DNA from: Gallibacterium salpingitidis
GTDB taxonomy: Bacteria; Pseudomonadota; Gammaproteobacteria; Enterobacterales; Pasteurellaceae
Assembly (NCBI RefSeq): GCF_001678495.1
Contig: NZ_JTJL01000002.1
Location: forward strand, 1 to 61,409
Reading direction: 5' to 3'
Length of the DNA: 61,409 nucleotides
In this document: positions 29,742 to 42,295 of the stretch, one piece after another
Position numbering within the stretch: the first letter of the stretch is position 1
Layout: every line of letters starts with the position of its first letter
Made by a program: the position numbers and the translations under genes
The notes under the pieces: model-generated
The model's database searches: none
What the model was told of the DNA's origin: nothing
Seen by the model: only the letters and a program-made list of their open reading frames with translations

Positions 29742-30926
29742 TTAAATTTGATATTTATTAATATCCAATGTATATAAAAACATGATAACTGTTAATACTA
29801 CTAAGAAAATTAAAGTAGCATTAACGCCTAAATAATTGATGAGATAACCGGCTAATAATCCCGCTATTGCCGTAAATATCTTAATAATCAAACCACTTAA
29901 TGCCGAAATTCTTGATATATAATTTTGCGGCATTTCATTAATAGTATAAACGTTATAACACACGTTCCAAATGCCACCCAAAATAGCTTTAAAGACAAAA
30001 AAGAGAAAATAACCTAATGGTGATGAAGACAGCATAAAGCCAGCAAAAATCGCAATGCGCAAAATATTAACCATCACCACCAATCGGTTTAAGCCAATTA
30101 TTTTTAATAAATAAGATGCACAAAGACTACCAATAATCCCACCAATTCCTAAACCAGAGAGAATATAGCCGGTAATATCAAAACCTACTGCAGAAGTAGT
30201 CAATTGATAAATAATGGTCAAATATAAAATCGGATGTAAAAAATTATTAATGGCTGTCAATATTACCATCTTCATAAACAGCGACTTATTATTTAGCCAT
30301 AACATACCTTCTCTTATACTGATTAAAAAATAAGTAACACCGCGTTTTTCTCTAATAAACTGTGGTTCCACTAATGTTAATTGAGTTAATAACAGTATCG
30401 ATAATAAAGAAATAATTAGCATAAATAGATAAGGCAAAAGAAAATATGCAGAAATTAACAATCCACAAAGTGTTGGCGCTAATAGCTGGACTGCTCTTGT
30501 CCTAATTTCATATTTACTTAAAACAGCAGTGGAATCTTGATCTTGTAACAATATTTTTAATGCAGCAGGCTCTGCAATTTCAGTCATAGTCGCAAATGTA
30601 CCAAACAGAAAAGCAGTTAATAAAATCCAAAAAATTGTCTGCTTAGGCTGCATAAAATAGAGCAACAAAATGAAAACGATCACAATCAATGTTCTAATTA
30701 TTTCATTTTGCAGCAATAATGGCTTTTTATGACGATATTCTATGCTTGGTGCCAGGAACAGTTTTACTAAGATCACCGGCGCTAAAAACGCAAAAGTACA
30801 CCAGCTAGCTTCAACAGCGGAATAACCTAATGATAAGACCGTTAATGGAATTGCTAGATGAAAGATTTCAATGTTCAGCAATGTTGAAGCTGAGCTAATT
30901 AAAAATAAGGAAAAATTTTTATTCAT
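29742..30926 (-). CDS. Major facilitator superfamily transporter
   Basis: A 394-residue inner-membrane protein with about 10-12 hydrophobic segments. The layout resembles macrolide-efflux-like MFS proteins: a central cytosolic loop near residues 190-205 (EPQFIREKRG) and a Gly-rich segment GYILSGLGIGGIIGSLCASYLL in the second half. No substrate can be assigned. It has an AAAGGAAAA ribosome site. The gene and its flanks are richer in A and T than the surrounding core genes, which suggests later acquisition. Confidence 0.78.
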   Translation of the reverse strand: MNKNFSLFLISSASTLLNIEIFHLAIPLTVLSLGYSAVEASWCTFAFLAPVILVKLFLAPSIEYRHKKPLLLQNEIIRTLIVIVFILLLYFMQPKQTIFWILLTAFLFGTFATMTEIAEPAALKILLQDQDSTAVLSKYEIRTRAVQLLAPTLCGLLISAYFLLPYLFMLIISLLSILLLTQLTLVEPQFIREKRGVTYFLISIREGMLWLNNKSLFMKMVILTAINNFLHPILYLTIIYQLTTSAVGFDITGYILSGLGIGGIIGSLCASYLLKIIGLNRLVVMVNILRIAIFAGFMLSSSPLGYFLFFVFKAILGGIWNVCYNVYTINEMPQNYISRISALSGLIIKIFTAIAGLLAGYLINYLGVNATLIFLVVLTVIMFLYTLDINKYQI

Positions 30927-30946
30927 CTATTTTCCTTTAGTTGAGA

Positions 30947-30976
30947 TAAAAAATGCGGCTAATTGCCGCATTTTTT
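30947..30976 (-). terminator. Terminator of the mukFEB operon
   Basis: A perfect 10-base-pair stem (30950-30959 with 30965-30974) with a five-base loop begins nine bases after the mukB stop codon. It has T-runs on both strands and lies just upstream of the MFS gene start. Confidence 0.88.
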
Positions 30977-30982
30977 CAATAA

Positions 30983-33900
30983 TTAATGTGTGGTGCCAAA
31001 TCCTTTCAAACCAACGACGTGAACAAACTCTTGGTTATGAGCAATTTTCCGCACTAACTTATAAGTTGTTCCTTTCTCTGGACTAATATTCTCTGGTGCC
31101 GCAATTAATAATTGCATATCCAAACGATCACAAAGTTCAAATAAGGTAGAAATAGATTTCGCATCTAAACGTGCCGCCTCATCGAGGAATAATAAACGAC
31201 AAGGTACAACATCTTTACCACGCAGACGGCGAGATTCTTCTTCCCAACTTTGTACCACCATCAGTAAGATTGACATACCAGTACCAATCGCTTCCCCAGT
31301 AGATAACGCGCCACTTTCCGCACGCAACCAACCATCTGCACCGCGGAAAACTTCCACTTCAAGATCAAGATAATGGCGATAATCTAGCAACTCTTCACCA
31401 ATTGTTTGCGGACTACGTTGTCCCATATCAATATGTGGATTTAAACGTTGATAAAGTTTCGCTAACGCCTCGGAGAAGGTCAATTTATTGTTATTAAACA
31501 GATCTTCATATTCCGCTTGTTTACCTGATAAAGCATCCAGCAACATTGCGTGGGTATCACGAATATTCACCACTAAACGTACACTCTTCACTTGTCCAAA
31601 GGCGATATTTTGCAAGCCTTGATTCAATAAACGAATACGATTTTGTTCACGTTGAATCGTCTTACGCATAATATTAGCAACACTATCCGCACTAATTGCC
31701 AATTTCTGTTCACGACTGGTAAGTTCTTCGGTTAAACGAGAAAGTTCCACTTCCATTTGTTCAATCGCATCAATCGGATCATCGGTTTTCAAAATATCTT
31801 GACGGATACGTTCACGCAAATGTTGATATACAGCAATAAAGAATTTCACTTTATATTCAGGCTTCGCTGAATTTTCTGATAAACGCAACGCATCACGTAA
31901 ATATTCATTATCAGCAACCGCATTACGCAATGCTCCTAATGCCTTATCCGACATTGAACGCAACTCTTCAGCAGAAAGATAAGCCAACTCACGACGGTGT
32001 AAACGTTTTTCCACATCACTATGACGAGATAAACGTTGTACTGCACACCAACTCACTTTCGCTGCTACGACAACTTCACGTTGTGCTTTATAATCACGTT
32101 CCAACTTACGTAACGCTTTCGTTAAGCTATCAGTTTCGTTTTCTAACACCGCTAATTGAGTTTCTAAATAGTTATAACGATGACGATTAACAGAAAGTTG
32201 TTGATACAACTCATCACGACGATTTTTCGCACGTACTTCTGCATCAGCATCTACTTTCACCCCTAATTGCGCCACTTCTTGCAACAATTCATCTAATGTT
32301 TGTTGTTTAATCTCTTTGGAAGTGGTTAATCCTGTTAATACTTGTTGATATTGCGATAACTGATTTTGCGCTTGTGCTAACGCTTGACGTTTTTGTTCAC
32401 GTTGTTGCTGCATTTGTTCTAAGCGTTCACGCAGACGTGTACTAAGTTCAGATGTTTCTAATTCCACACTTTCTTGATAGCTAAAATGCGGTAAACGGCT
32501 TACTACATCAGTAATCGCAAATAAGCGCTGTTGCACTTGCTTTTGTAATTCAACTGCACGTTGATATTCCGCTTGTAAACTGTCGTGTTGTTCAGGATCA
32601 CTTTGCAATGCTGCTGCGATTGGCTCTAATTGTTCAATCCAAGCGCCTTTTTGACGTACAAACATTGCGGTTTCTTCCGCAACTTCTAACTGTGCCTGAT
32701 ATTCCTCAATTTGTTCAAGTAAGCTATCTTCTTGTAATAATGCTAAATTTGGCAATAACTTATTCAGTTGTTGCAATTGCTGACGTACTGACGCTAATTG
32801 ATTGCGTAACTGTTGTTCTTGATCAGTAAATTTTGCTAATTCACGATCAATATCATTGCGTTGTTGCTGTGCTTCACGCATTAATTCTTCTGGATCAGCT
32901 TCAAATGCTAATGCTAAATGGCTACCAACAAACTGACTCAATTGTTGATGTAAGCGTTGGCATTTTTGTACATCAAATGAAACTTGTGCAAACTGCTCAG
33001 CCACTTCATCACGTTGTTCACGTAACGTTTCCAAATGTTTTTCACGTGCTGCACGACCAAATAATGGGATTTCAGGGAAAGTAGAATAACGTAATTCACG
33101 TTGCGATACTTGTACAACTACCCCGCAATCAAGCTCTTGTGCCGATAATACACTGTCATCAAAGGAATTCGGATCACCCTCAATTAAATACAAATCATCT
33201 GGGCAATCTTGTAAATCTTGCAGTAATGGTTTTACCGCTTCGAGATCACGCACCACAATGGCGTGGCGTGCTGGTCCATATAATGCTGAGAAATAAGGAG
33301 CATCACTAATATCAACATCATCATATAATTCTGATAACAATACCCCACCAAATTTTTCCGCTAACTGATTCAAGCGTGGATCTTCTGAGCCATCTGGTTG
33401 TGTTAAACGTAAGATTTGTTGTTCAAGATCTTGTTTTTTCGCCTCCAACTGATCACGTTGGATAATCAATTCCCGCTCTTTGGTTAATTGCTGCTGCATA
33501 AAATCCATTACACTTTGCGAGCTATGGAACTGTTGATTCACTTGCTCTTGGATTCGTTCTAATGCCGCCTGAGCTGTTAGCCATAACGGTGCTTTTTGCG
33601 TATTTTGTTGATAAATCGCTTGATAATGGTCACGTTGCTGACGTAATGCTGATCGTTCTTCAATTAAGCTATTTAAACTTTCTTCCAATGCTTCACTACG
33701 ATCTTCTTGCTCTAACGCATAACTTTCTAATTCATCTGCAGTTTGCAATGTACGTTGGCTTTGTTGATTAAACGCTGCTAATTGCTGTTGTACGCGCTGT
33801 TGTTGTTCCGCTTTGCGTTGTAAATCAGACAATTTTGCTTTCAAATCATTGGCTTGTTGCTGTTGCAATTTTTGCGTTGGATAGTCACGTAAAATCTGTT

Positions 33901-35455
33901 TTGCCTCTTGCCACGCTTCTGCACGACTGACATCGCCTTGAATTTTGCAAACTAATTGATATGCCTTATCAAACTGGCTTTTCGCGATATCAACTACCGA
34001 TAATTTTTGTTCTAACTCTAAGACTCTTTCTGTTAAAACCTCAGCTTGCTCTGAAAATTCTGCTTGATATTGTTCAGCATTTTCTGGCGTTAAGCTATTG
34101 ATACCAGTAATATTTTTAGCTTTCTCTAAGGTTTGAATTGCTTGTTGGTATTGCACACCTCGTGTTTGTTGTGCATTTAACGCTTGTTGGTAATCCGTTA
34201 ATTGATCACGAATTGCTTCGATTTCCTCTTCGATAACCTCAACACTCTCTTGTTGCTCTGCTAAGGTAATTTGTGCTTCTTCAACAATCCCTTGTTGCTC
34301 TTCAATTTTATCGGTTAAATCTGCAACGTCTTCTTGATAACGTTCGATTTTTTCTTGATGATTTTGTGCGTTCACCACTAAATTGTAGTGATCATTTGCC
34401 CCTTGATAATCAATTTCTAAAGTCTTTTCCGCTTCTTTTAATTGGCTAACTTCACGACTATATTCAACAATATTATGTTGCGCTAAATTGAGGTCTTGTT
34501 TGGTTTTAAATAGTTCGTTACGTTGTCCCAATAAAGTGTCGATATTGTGACGTCTTTCATTAGAATGACGCATATAATCGGCAGCTACATAATCGGTAGA
34601 TTGTGTAATCAAGTGTTTAAAGAGGTCGCGGTCTGCTTGCGTTACTTTAATCGCTTCCAAAGTCATGCGATTTTCACGCAATGCTATTTCCATATCTTGG
34701 AAAGCCTTTTTCACACCAACATTTTCCGGCAATAAGTAATCCCGCAATGAACGGGTGATTGCCGATGAAATTCCACCGTAAAGTGAAGCTTCAATCAATT
34801 TATAAAACTTATTACGATCGGAAGAAGAACGCAGACGTTTAGGAATAATCCCCATATCAAACATAAAGCTATGATAGTCGGCAACTGAATGATACTGTTT
34901 AAAGCTGCCGCCTAAACTCTCTACTTTATCTTTCACTTCAGGTAAACCAATCACTTTCGCTTGCGTTTCCGAAATTTTATCGGTAAAGACTTCTGTTGGT
35001 GAAATGGATAGCGCCAAACCTTGAATTGAGAATGCTTTGATATCTACTTTACGATCACGTCCAGCAATTTGCTGCAAACGCACGCCAACTAACGAACGCT
35101 GACGTTGTGAGTTAATCGTATCCAAAATGGCATAACAAACACCCGGACGCAATTTTCCGTATAAACCTTTATCTCTTGAACCGCCTGAAGCTCCTGCTTC
35201 TGTGGTATTGCGGAAATGCAATAACGTTAAATCAGGAATTAATGCAGTCACAAAGCCCGCCATTGTCGTTGATTTTCCCGCACCATTTCCTCCAGATAAG
35301 GTAGTAACTAATTCATCAAGATCAAACGTACGTGCAAAAAAACCATTCCAGTTAATCAAGGTTAGCGAACGAAATTTACCTCGTTCTGCCAGTGCATTCA
35401 CACTAGCTGTTGTTACTTGTTGAGGTTCTAATGTTTCCATTTCTAATTCCGCCAT
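30983..35455 (-). CDS. mukB: Chromosome partition protein MukB (SMC-like condensin)
   Basis: A 1490-residue SMC-like ATPase (E. coli 1486). An N-terminal head holds Walker A GGNGAGKS at residues 55-62. It is followed by a very Gln-rich coiled coil, a central hinge near residues 660-790 and a second coiled coil. The C-terminal head has the signature [14 protein letters not shown] and Walker [13 protein letters not shown]. With MukE and MukF it compacts and segregates the chromosome. About 22 extra residues precede the [15 protein letters not shown] that opens the E. coli protein. Its ATG overlaps the mukE stop as TAATG, so translation is coupled. Confidence 0.97.
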   Translation of the reverse strand: MAELEMETLEPQQVTTASVNALAERGKFRSLTLINWNGFFARTFDLDELVTTLSGGNGAGKSTTMAGFVTALIPDLTLLHFRNTTEAGASGGSRDKGLYGKLRPGVCYAILDTINSQRQRSLVGVRLQQIAGRDRKVDIKAFSIQGLALSISPTEVFTDKISETQAKVIGLPEVKDKVESLGGSFKQYHSVADYHSFMFDMGIIPKRLRSSSDRNKFYKLIEASLYGGISSAITRSLRDYLLPENVGVKKAFQDMEIALRENRMTLEAIKVTQADRDLFKHLITQSTDYVAADYMRHSNERRHNIDTLLGQRNELFKTKQDLNLAQHNIVEYSREVSQLKEAEKTLEIDYQGANDHYNLVVNAQNHQEKIERYQEDVADLTDKIEEQQGIVEEAQITLAEQQESVEVIEEEIEAIRDQLTDYQQALNAQQTRGVQYQQAIQTLEKAKNITGINSLTPENAEQYQAEFSEQAEVLTERVLELEQKLSVVDIAKSQFDKAYQLVCKIQGDVSRAEAWQEAKQILRDYPTQKLQQQQANDLKAKLSDLQRKAEQQQRVQQQLAAFNQQSQRTLQTADELESYALEQEDRSEALEESLNSLIEERSALRQQRDHYQAIYQQNTQKAPLWLTAQAALERIQEQVNQQFHSSQSVMDFMQQQLTKERELIIQRDQLEAKKQDLEQQILRLTQPDGSEDPRLNQLAEKFGGVLLSELYDDVDISDAPYFSALYGPARHAIVVRDLEAVKPLLQDLQDCPDDLYLIEGDPNSFDDSVLSAQELDCGVVVQVSQRELRYSTFPEIPLFGRAAREKHLETLREQRDEVAEQFAQVSFDVQKCQRLHQQLSQFVGSHLALAFEADPEELMREAQQQRNDIDRELAKFTDQEQQLRNQLASVRQQLQQLNKLLPNLALLQEDSLLEQIEEYQAQLEVAEETAMFVRQKGAWIEQLEPIAAALQSDPEQHDSLQAEYQRAVELQKQVQQRLFAITDVVSRLPHFSYQESVELETSELSTRLRERLEQMQQQREQKRQALAQAQNQLSQYQQVLTGLTTSKEIKQQTLDELLQEVAQLGVKVDADAEVRAKNRRDELYQQLSVNRHRYNYLETQLAVLENETDSLTKALRKLERDYKAQREVVVAAKVSWCAVQRLSRHSDVEKRLHRRELAYLSAEELRSMSDKALGALRNAVADNEYLRDALRLSENSAKPEYKVKFFIAVYQHLRERIRQDILKTDDPIDAIEQMEVELSRLTEELTSREQKLAISADSVANIMRKTIQREQNRIRLLNQGLQNIAFGQVKSVRLVVNIRDTHAMLLDALSGKQAEYEDLFNNNKLTFSEALAKLYQRLNPHIDMGQRSPQTIGEELLDYRHYLDLEVEVFRGADGWLRAESGALSTGEAIGTGMSILLMVVQSWEEESRRLRGKDVVPCRLLFLDEAARLDAKSISTLFELCDRLDMQLLIAAPENISPEKGTTYKLVRKIAHNQEFVHVVGLKGFGTTH

Positions 35456-36192
35456 TATGCTTCCCCTTCCTCAAAATTATTTTCGTCTGACTCTTCACTA
35501 TCGTCCGTATCAAGATCTTGATCCTGTTCATTATCCAATTGTAATGATTCAGGTGTCGCAATTTCTCCCTCACGAATCAAACGTAATTGCGCCGCTTGTA
35601 AATCTTCTCCACTACGTACTTCCGCACCAAAACGGAATACCGCTTCAGAGATAATAAATTTTCCGCTATGCTGATCACCGACAGTTTGCAACATTCCTAA
35701 ACGACGTAAACGACTAATTGCCGCACGCACTTTTTCCGCTAATTTTTGTTTATCTAAATCTGAACCACTAGAACGTTGATTAACCGCTTTTAATAACTTA
35801 TTTTCATCCGCTAAATTTAACAATTCATCATAAACTTCTTGTACCGTAAAAATACCTTGCTGCGCCAAACGTTCTGGGCTGAGATAGAGATAACACAATA
35901 CTTTACCAACTAACATCTCCAATTCAGACAATACACTTCTGGCAATTAACGTCGTTGCTTTCGGACGCAAATAGAAAAAACCTTCTGGCGCACGAATTAA
36001 TTCAACATTATAACGACGATAAAACAGCTCCAGTTCTGTCTGAAAATCTAACAGAAAAGCGTGTGGATCTAACTGATCAATACTAATATGACGTCCGGAA
36101 CGTAATTGGCTATCAACAACAGGAAACAGTGGGTTTGCGATTGCAGTTGCCAATTTCGCTGGAATAGGTTCGTAAGGGGTAGTTTCACTCAT
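35455..36192 (-). CDS. mukE: Chromosome partition protein MukE
   Basis: A 245-residue winged-helix subunit of the MukBEF condensin. Recognisable stretches are [57 protein letters not shown] and a very acidic C-terminal tail ([20 protein letters not shown]). MukE binds MukF and regulates the MukB ATPase. It lies 21 bases after mukF and overlaps mukB by one base. Confidence 0.96.
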   Translation of the reverse strand: MSETTPYEPIPAKLATAIANPLFPVVDSQLRSGRHISIDQLDPHAFLLDFQTELELFYRRYNVELIRAPEGFFYLRPKATTLIARSVLSELEMLVGKVLCYLYLSPERLAQQGIFTVQEVYDELLNLADENKLLKAVNQRSSGSDLDKQKLAEKVRAAISRLRRLGMLQTVGDQHSGKFIISEAVFRFGAEVRSGEDLQAAQLRLIREGEIATPESLQLDNEQDQDLDTDDSEESDENNFEEGEA

Positions 36193-36213
36193 AATTATTT
36201 CGCTTTATTCAAG

Positions 36214-37554
36214 TTATTTTTTCGGTTGATTGTTATATTCATCAATTGGGTGCGCTTGTACTTCTGCACCAAAATCATTAATTGGCTGCCATTGCGGAAC
36301 ATTACCGCTAAAATCTTGACTGGCAATCCCTAGACGCACAGCTTGATCAACAATGATTTTTGCCACATCAAAATGTTGTGACTGCGGATAACGATCAAGT
36401 TGTTCACGCAACACATTACTTAATTCGATTGGCTTACCTTCTTGATAATATTGAATCAACATTGTTTGCATGGTTTCAGTGATTTGCTCGTGAATCGTTT
36501 GCAATGATTCATATTCCAATTCCGCCGGCAATTCACCTAGTGCTTCTTCTTCACGCAATGCCAGTTCTTCATCACGTAGATCAACTAAACGCTCTGCTTG
36601 CACACTCCATAGAAAAAATGGCGCATCAAAATAATCAGCAATCGAACGGCGTAAGCGCTGCGCAAAGACACGATTTTTATCTAAATCAATTGCAGTACGA
36701 ATAAATTTATGTACATAACGGTCATAGCTAATCCAAAGATCTATCGCTTGTTGGCCCCAGCTAATAATGCGGTCTAGCTTTAACTGTAAACTGATAATTA
36801 ATTGTTCAACAAAGTCTAAACTTTCACGCCCAAGGATACAGTCTTGAATTCGTAATAATCCCGCTTGCAATTTATCGCCGGCTGCATTCAAGGTATCTTG
36901 CAGTTCACGTAAATTACCTGATGTTTCATCTAACAAACGTTCGCAGCTTGAAATTGCTGCTTGCCAATCTTTACTTAACAATTCAGCTATTTCTTCTTTG
37001 GTTTGATGCTGGCTCTCATCCATAATGCGTTGCGAAAGATCGATGCTATCGAAAATCTCAGCCACCGAATATTTCAACGGTGCAAATACTTCACGACGCC
37101 AGTAATATTCATCGCCATCATTCTCTGCCGCTTCCGCTGCACGTTGAATTTCATCCGCAACAATGGAGAGTTGTACAGAAAGACGCAATGCAGAAAATTC
37201 ACGCTGACGAATATAGTAATCAGAAACACCAACACCGAGCGGCGTTAAGCGATAAATTGCTAAGCCTTCGGTAAATTCGCTACTAAAACGGTTGACCAAA
37301 CGTTGCTTGACCAGATCATTGATTGCATTATTGGCACGCTGAGTCAATGTATCTTCAGATTGCCCTAATGCTTTAGAAACATGACGAAACAGATCGACTA
37401 AATCACTTTCTTCCATTTCACCAGCAAATCGCTCTTGGTTAAAAATTGCGATCGCTAAAAGAAAAGCTAAACGTTCTGTAGTGAGATTTAAGCTAAATTC
37501 TCGTTCTTTTACCCACGAGATTAATTCAGGAATGGTTTGAGTTGATTCACTCAT
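36214..37554 (-). CDS. mukF: Chromosome partition protein MukF (kleisin)
   Basis: A 446-residue kleisin that bridges MukB heads and dimerises through its N-terminal winged-helix domain (about 1-120, [27 protein letters not shown]). A helical middle region and a C-terminal winged helix follow. E. coli MukF is 440 residues. It is the first gene of mukF-mukE-mukB and diverges from ttcA across 272 bases. In that spacer I saw no certain promoter or operator. Confidence 0.96.
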   Translation of the reverse strand: MSESTQTIPELISWVKEREFSLNLTTERLAFLLAIAIFNQERFAGEMEESDLVDLFRHVSKALGQSEDTLTQRANNAINDLVKQRLVNRFSSEFTEGLAIYRLTPLGVGVSDYYIRQREFSALRLSVQLSIVADEIQRAAEAAENDGDEYYWRREVFAPLKYSVAEIFDSIDLSQRIMDESQHQTKEEIAELLSKDWQAAISSCERLLDETSGNLRELQDTLNAAGDKLQAGLLRIQDCILGRESLDFVEQLIISLQLKLDRIISWGQQAIDLWISYDRYVHKFIRTAIDLDKNRVFAQRLRRSIADYFDAPFFLWSVQAERLVDLRDEELALREEEALGELPAELEYESLQTIHEQITETMQTMLIQYYQEGKPIELSNVLREQLDRYPQSQHFDVAKIIVDQAVRLGIASQDFSGNVPQWQPINDFGAEVQAHPIDEYNNQPKK

Positions 37555-37826
37555 TATTAATTACCTAAACAACTAAGGTTTATCTTGATCAAAATAATAT
37601 GTTAAACGTGCAACATTCTAGCAAAAAAATGTTATTTCTCTAAAGGTTATTTCAAACGATCTAGCCAATTCTCTGTGATAGATCTCGCATTTTGCTGATA
37701 AAAATGACTTTTTCCTCACAAACTGCAATTTACACAAAAATACCTCAATAAATTCATTGCAAAAAAAACTCAAGCCCTTACCATATCAAGCCGATTTTTA
37801 GCTTATACAATGGTGTCTGAATTACG

Positions 37827-38747
37827 ATGTCTATGGAAAAAAAACAGATTTATAATTTGAATAAACTACATAAACGTTTACGCCGCGAAGTGGGAAAAGC
37901 GATTGCTGATTTTAATATGATCGAAGAGGGCGATCGTGTGATGGTTTGCCTCTCTGGCGGTAAAGATAGCTACACTTTATTAGATATTTTATTAAATTTA
38001 AAACTTAATGCACCGGTGAATTTTGAGATTGTGGCAGTCAATCTTGACCAAAAACAACCGGGTTTCCCTGAAGAAGTATTACCAAATTACTTACAACAAT
38101 TAGGGGTGGAATATAAGATTGTTGAAGAAAATACCTATGGCATTGTGAAAGAAAAAATTCCTGAAGGAAAAACTACCTGTTCTCTATGCTCTCGCTTGCG
38201 CCGAGGTATTTTATACCGTACCGCTACTGAATTAGGTGCTACCAAAATTGCTTTAGGGCATCATCGTGATGATATGTTAGAAACTCTATTTTTGAATATG
38301 TTCTATGGTGGAAAAATGAAAAGTATGCCGCCTAAATTGATTAGTGATGATGGCAAGCAGATTGTGATTCGCCCATTGGCTTATTGTCGTGAAAAAGATA
38401 TTGCTCGTTATGCTGAAGCAAAACAATTTCCAATTATTCCTTGTAATCTTTGTGGTTCTCAACCTAACTTACAACGTCAAGTCATCAAGGAGATGTTACA
38501 AGCATGGGATCGTCAATATCCGGGACGAATTGAAACGATGTTTAGCGCTTTGCAAAATGTGGTGCCATCACATCTCTGCGATCCAAACTTATTTGATTTC
38601 AAAAATATTCGTCATGGCAGTACGTTGGCTAATATCGAGGGTGATATTGCCTTTGATAAACCTGAAATTCCTACTGCACCATTATTACAAGATGATGATA
38701 ATGAGTTCCTAGAACAGCAACAGATTAGTTTTCGGGAAGTAAATTAA
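37827..38747 (+). CDS. ttcA: tRNA-cytidine(32) 2-sulfurtransferase
   Basis: A 306-residue enzyme that thiolates C32 of certain tRNAs. The PP-loop ATP site SGGKDS is at residues 43-48. Three Cys residues that hold the iron-sulfur cluster in E. coli TtcA are conserved: Cys118 and Cys121 (CSLC) and Cys209 (CNLC). The start is one of two ATG codons (residues 1 and 3); no strong ribosome site is visible. It is monocistronic, divergent from mukF and followed by a strong terminator. Confidence 0.95.
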   Translation: MSMEKKQIYNLNKLHKRLRREVGKAIADFNMIEEGDRVMVCLSGGKDSYTLLDILLNLKLNAPVNFEIVAVNLDQKQPGFPEEVLPNYLQQLGVEYKIVEENTYGIVKEKIPEGKTTCSLCSRLRRGILYRTATELGATKIALGHHRDDMLETLFLNMFYGGKMKSMPPKLISDDGKQIVIRPLAYCREKDIARYAEAKQFPIIPCNLCGSQPNLQRQVIKEMLQAWDRQYPGRIETMFSALQNVVPSHLCDPNLFDFKNIRHGSTLANIEGDIAFDKPEIPTAPLLQDDDNEFLEQQQISFREVN

Positions 38748-38772
38748 CGACTTAAAAAAGCTATATCTCATC

Positions 38773-38806
38773 AATAAACCTACAATATGTTGTAGGTTTA
38801 TTTTCT
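38773..38806 (+). terminator. Terminator after ttcA
   Basis: A perfect 13-base-pair stem (38773-38785 with 38790-38802) with a four-base loop lies 25 bases beyond the stop codon and is followed by TTCTC. It separates ttcA from the zeta-toxin pair. Confidence 0.82.
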
Positions 38807-38884
38807 CATCCGACAATTTTATTTAATTTCTTGTATAATCGAATCACTTTCTTAAGCAACTACAATCCAAAGGTATCGATAATT

Positions 38885-39124
38885 ATGTGTACGCTAATGC
38901 AAAAAGATGTATTGATTGAAATGATCGCCAATGCAATGTCTACCATAGATTTACGCACCGAACCCAATGATGCAGATAATGAAGATCAACAATATTTAAC
39001 TCATCTAAGAGATAATTTATATAGTACTCATCAAAACGATATCGATTATCAAACTGTAGCCAGTACAATTATCGAGATAAAAGATAAATATTCCCATTTA
39101 CCTATCAATCAATATTATAAGTGA
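38885..39124 (+). CDS. Small acidic protein, candidate antitoxin of the zeta-like kinase
   Basis: A 79-residue acidic protein (MCTLMQKDVLIEMIANAMSTI at its N terminus). I do not recognise its family. It ends seven bases before a zeta-toxin gene, the position normally taken by the antitoxin. No helix-turn-helix is visible, unlike PezA, so it would resemble epsilon-type antitoxins in not binding DNA itself. The ATG at 38885 has AAAGG eleven bases upstream; an alternative ATG lies four codons later. Function is inferred from position, size and charge only. Confidence 0.6.
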   Translation: MCTLMQKDVLIEMIANAMSTIDLRTEPNDADNEDQQYLTHLRDNLYSTHQNDIDYQTVASTIIEIKDKYSHLPINQYYK

Positions 39125-39131
39125 CACATTT

Positions 39132-39854
39132 ATGACAAACCTCGATAAAATTCTCAAACAACTCGATAGCTACGATTTACAGCAAGATATAAATAAAAAA
39201 TTTCCTAAAATATGGACAAGATTTGCAAATAACCCTTTCTTATCGCCACAAAATAATCCTATTGGTGTCTTATTAGGCGGACAACCAGGTGCAGGAAAAG
39301 CTTTCGCCACTATGGAAATCAAAAAACGTTTAAATAACAACATATTAGTCATAAATGGTGATGAATTTAGGTCTTATCACAGACATTATGAAGATTTTTA
39401 TACGTTGTATGGAAAAGATGCTTCAAAATATACTGCTGCTTTCGCAGGGACAATGGTAGGCAAAATACGCGATGAAGCAATTAAACAAGGTTTTAATATT
39501 CTTATTGAAGGAACATTTAGAACCTTAGAAACACCACTGAAAGAAATTAATAATTTCGTGAAAAACGGTTATCGGACTGAAATCGTCATTTGTACTTGTC
39601 CAAAAGAACTTAGTTGGGAAAGTACTCTACAACGAGCTATAGAACTGGAAACTGCAGGATTGCAACCAAGATATGTACCAAGAGAAACTCATGATTTAGT
39701 TGTTGCTAAACTCGCGGAAAATGTAGAAAAAGTATTTCAAAGCAAACTCGTTTCACATCTAGAAGTTTATTCTCGCGATAAAAAACTATTTGATTCCGAT
39801 ATTGAACCAATCGACCGTTTAATTCCTTATATTAATCAAGAGTTGGATAGATAA
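39132..39854 (+). CDS. Zeta-toxin family kinase with altered P-loop
   Basis: A 240-residue protein of the zeta toxin family, whose members phosphorylate UDP-N-acetyl sugars and thereby block peptidoglycan synthesis. The P-loop region reads GGQPGAGKAFAT at residues 49-60. Other zeta motifs are NGDEFR (Asp77, Arg80) and ILIEGTFR (123-130). The conserved Ser/Thr after the P-loop Lys56 is Ala57, which should impair Mg-ATP binding; a single base change from Ser or Thr would do this. It forms a pair with the small upstream gene and ends inside a terminator stem. It may be a weakened or inactive toxin, or a relative with another role. Confidence 0.82.
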   Translation: MTNLDKILKQLDSYDLQQDINKKFPKIWTRFANNPFLSPQNNPIGVLLGGQPGAGKAFATMEIKKRLNNNILVINGDEFRSYHRHYEDFYTLYGKDASKYTAAFAGTMVGKIRDEAIKQGFNILIEGTFRTLETPLKEINNFVKNGYRTEIVICTCPKELSWESTLQRAIELETAGLQPRYVPRETHDLVVAKLAENVEKVFQSKLVSHLEVYSRDKKLFDSDIEPIDRLIPYINQELDR

Positions 39855-39879
39855 AATGCGTGCCAAAAACACGCATTTT
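39853..39879. terminator. Bidirectional terminator between the zeta-like gene and cmoB
   Basis: A perfect 10-base-pair stem (39853-39862 with 39870-39879) carries A4 and T4 at its ends. It overlaps the stop codon of the zeta-like gene and lies four bases beyond the cmoB stop, so it serves both converging genes. Confidence 0.82.
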
Positions 39880-39883
39880 ACTG

Positions 39884-40849
39884 TTACTTATTGGCAATAA
39901 TAACTGCTCTTTTCGGTGCTGGATAGCCTTCGATAGTTTTACTCTGATCGTGAGGATCAAGGAAATCAATCAGGCTTTCATTCTCTAACCATTCAGTTTT
40001 GCGTTGTTCCTCTAATGAGGTAACTGCCACATCAACACAACGGATATTACTAAAGCCTGTTTTATTTAACCAATTTATCAACGCTGCCACCGATGGAATA
40101 AAATAGACATTTTTCATCTTAGCGTAGCGTTCACCTGGTACTAATACAGTATTTTCATCACCATCAACCACTAAGGTTTCCAAAACCAACTCACCACCTT
40201 TTTTCAATTGTGCTTTTAGTTGGGAAAGATGATCTAATGGCGATTTGCGATGATATAGCACGCCCATTGAAAAAACAGTATCAAACGCCTGTAATGGCTG
40301 CATTTGTTCAATACCTAATGGGATTAGGTTTGCCCTACGATCATTATTAAGTAATTTTCTGACCGCTTCAAACTGGCACAAAAACAGTTCTGTTGGATCA
40401 ATACCAACAACCATTTTCGCACCTTCACCAACCATCCGCCACATATGATAACCGCTACCACAACCAACATCTAACACGAGTCGATCTTGTAATGAGGAAA
40501 TATGTGGTAATAAACGATCCCATTTAAAATCAGAACGCCATTCACAATCAATATGCACACCAAACAGATGATATGGCCCTTTTCGCCATGGCATTAACTG
40601 CTTTAAATGGTGAATCATACGCTGACGTTCACCATCGCTTAACGCTTGATTTAATTTCGCTTCAACACGATGTTTTAAGTCAATTTCATCGGCAGTACGA
40701 TTTGGTAGAAACTCAACTACTTTTGCCCATTTCGCATATTCACCATGTGCATTCGCCTGCCAATATTTTAGCTGTGCTGGTAAGGTTTCTAACCAATCAG
40801 ACAGCTCAGTTGTCGCAATTTGTTGATAAAAAGGTCGAAAATCAAACAT
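39884..40849 (-). CDS. cmoB: tRNA U34 carboxymethyltransferase
   Basis: A 321-residue enzyme that uses carboxy-S-adenosylmethionine to convert 5-hydroxyuridine 34 of tRNA into 5-oxyacetyluridine, widening decoding. The Rossmann methyltransferase core is visible: [32 protein letters not shown] and [16 protein letters not shown]. coli CmoB is 323 residues. It follows serS by 19 bases and is probably co-transcribed. The partner gene cmoA is not in the window. Confidence 0.95.
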   Translation of the reverse strand: MFDFRPFYQQIATTELSDWLETLPAQLKYWQANAHGEYAKWAKVVEFLPNRTADEIDLKHRVEAKLNQALSDGERQRMIHHLKQLMPWRKGPYHLFGVHIDCEWRSDFKWDRLLPHISSLQDRLVLDVGCGSGYHMWRMVGEGAKMVVGIDPTELFLCQFEAVRKLLNNDRRANLIPLGIEQMQPLQAFDTVFSMGVLYHRKSPLDHLSQLKAQLKKGGELVLETLVVDGDENTVLVPGERYAKMKNVYFIPSVAALINWLNKTGFSNIRCVDVAVTSLEEQRKTEWLENESLIDFLDPHDQSKTIEGYPAPKRAVIIANK

Positions 40850-40868
40850 AACTACCAGTTATCACCTA

Positions 40869-42260
<1,392 letters not shown>

Positions 42261-42295
42261 TTATTGATTTTTTTGCAATTCGCTAACGCAGATAA

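Noticed and set aside
32000..35000. Repeated Gln/Leu-rich stretches in mukB as tandem repeats
   Set aside because: These are the normal coiled-coil arms of an SMC-like protein; there is no repeated unit at DNA level.
37585..37598. FNR-like motif upstream of mukF
   Set aside because: Only the first half (TTGAT) matches; the second half differs at two of five key bases and no promoter fits the expected distance.
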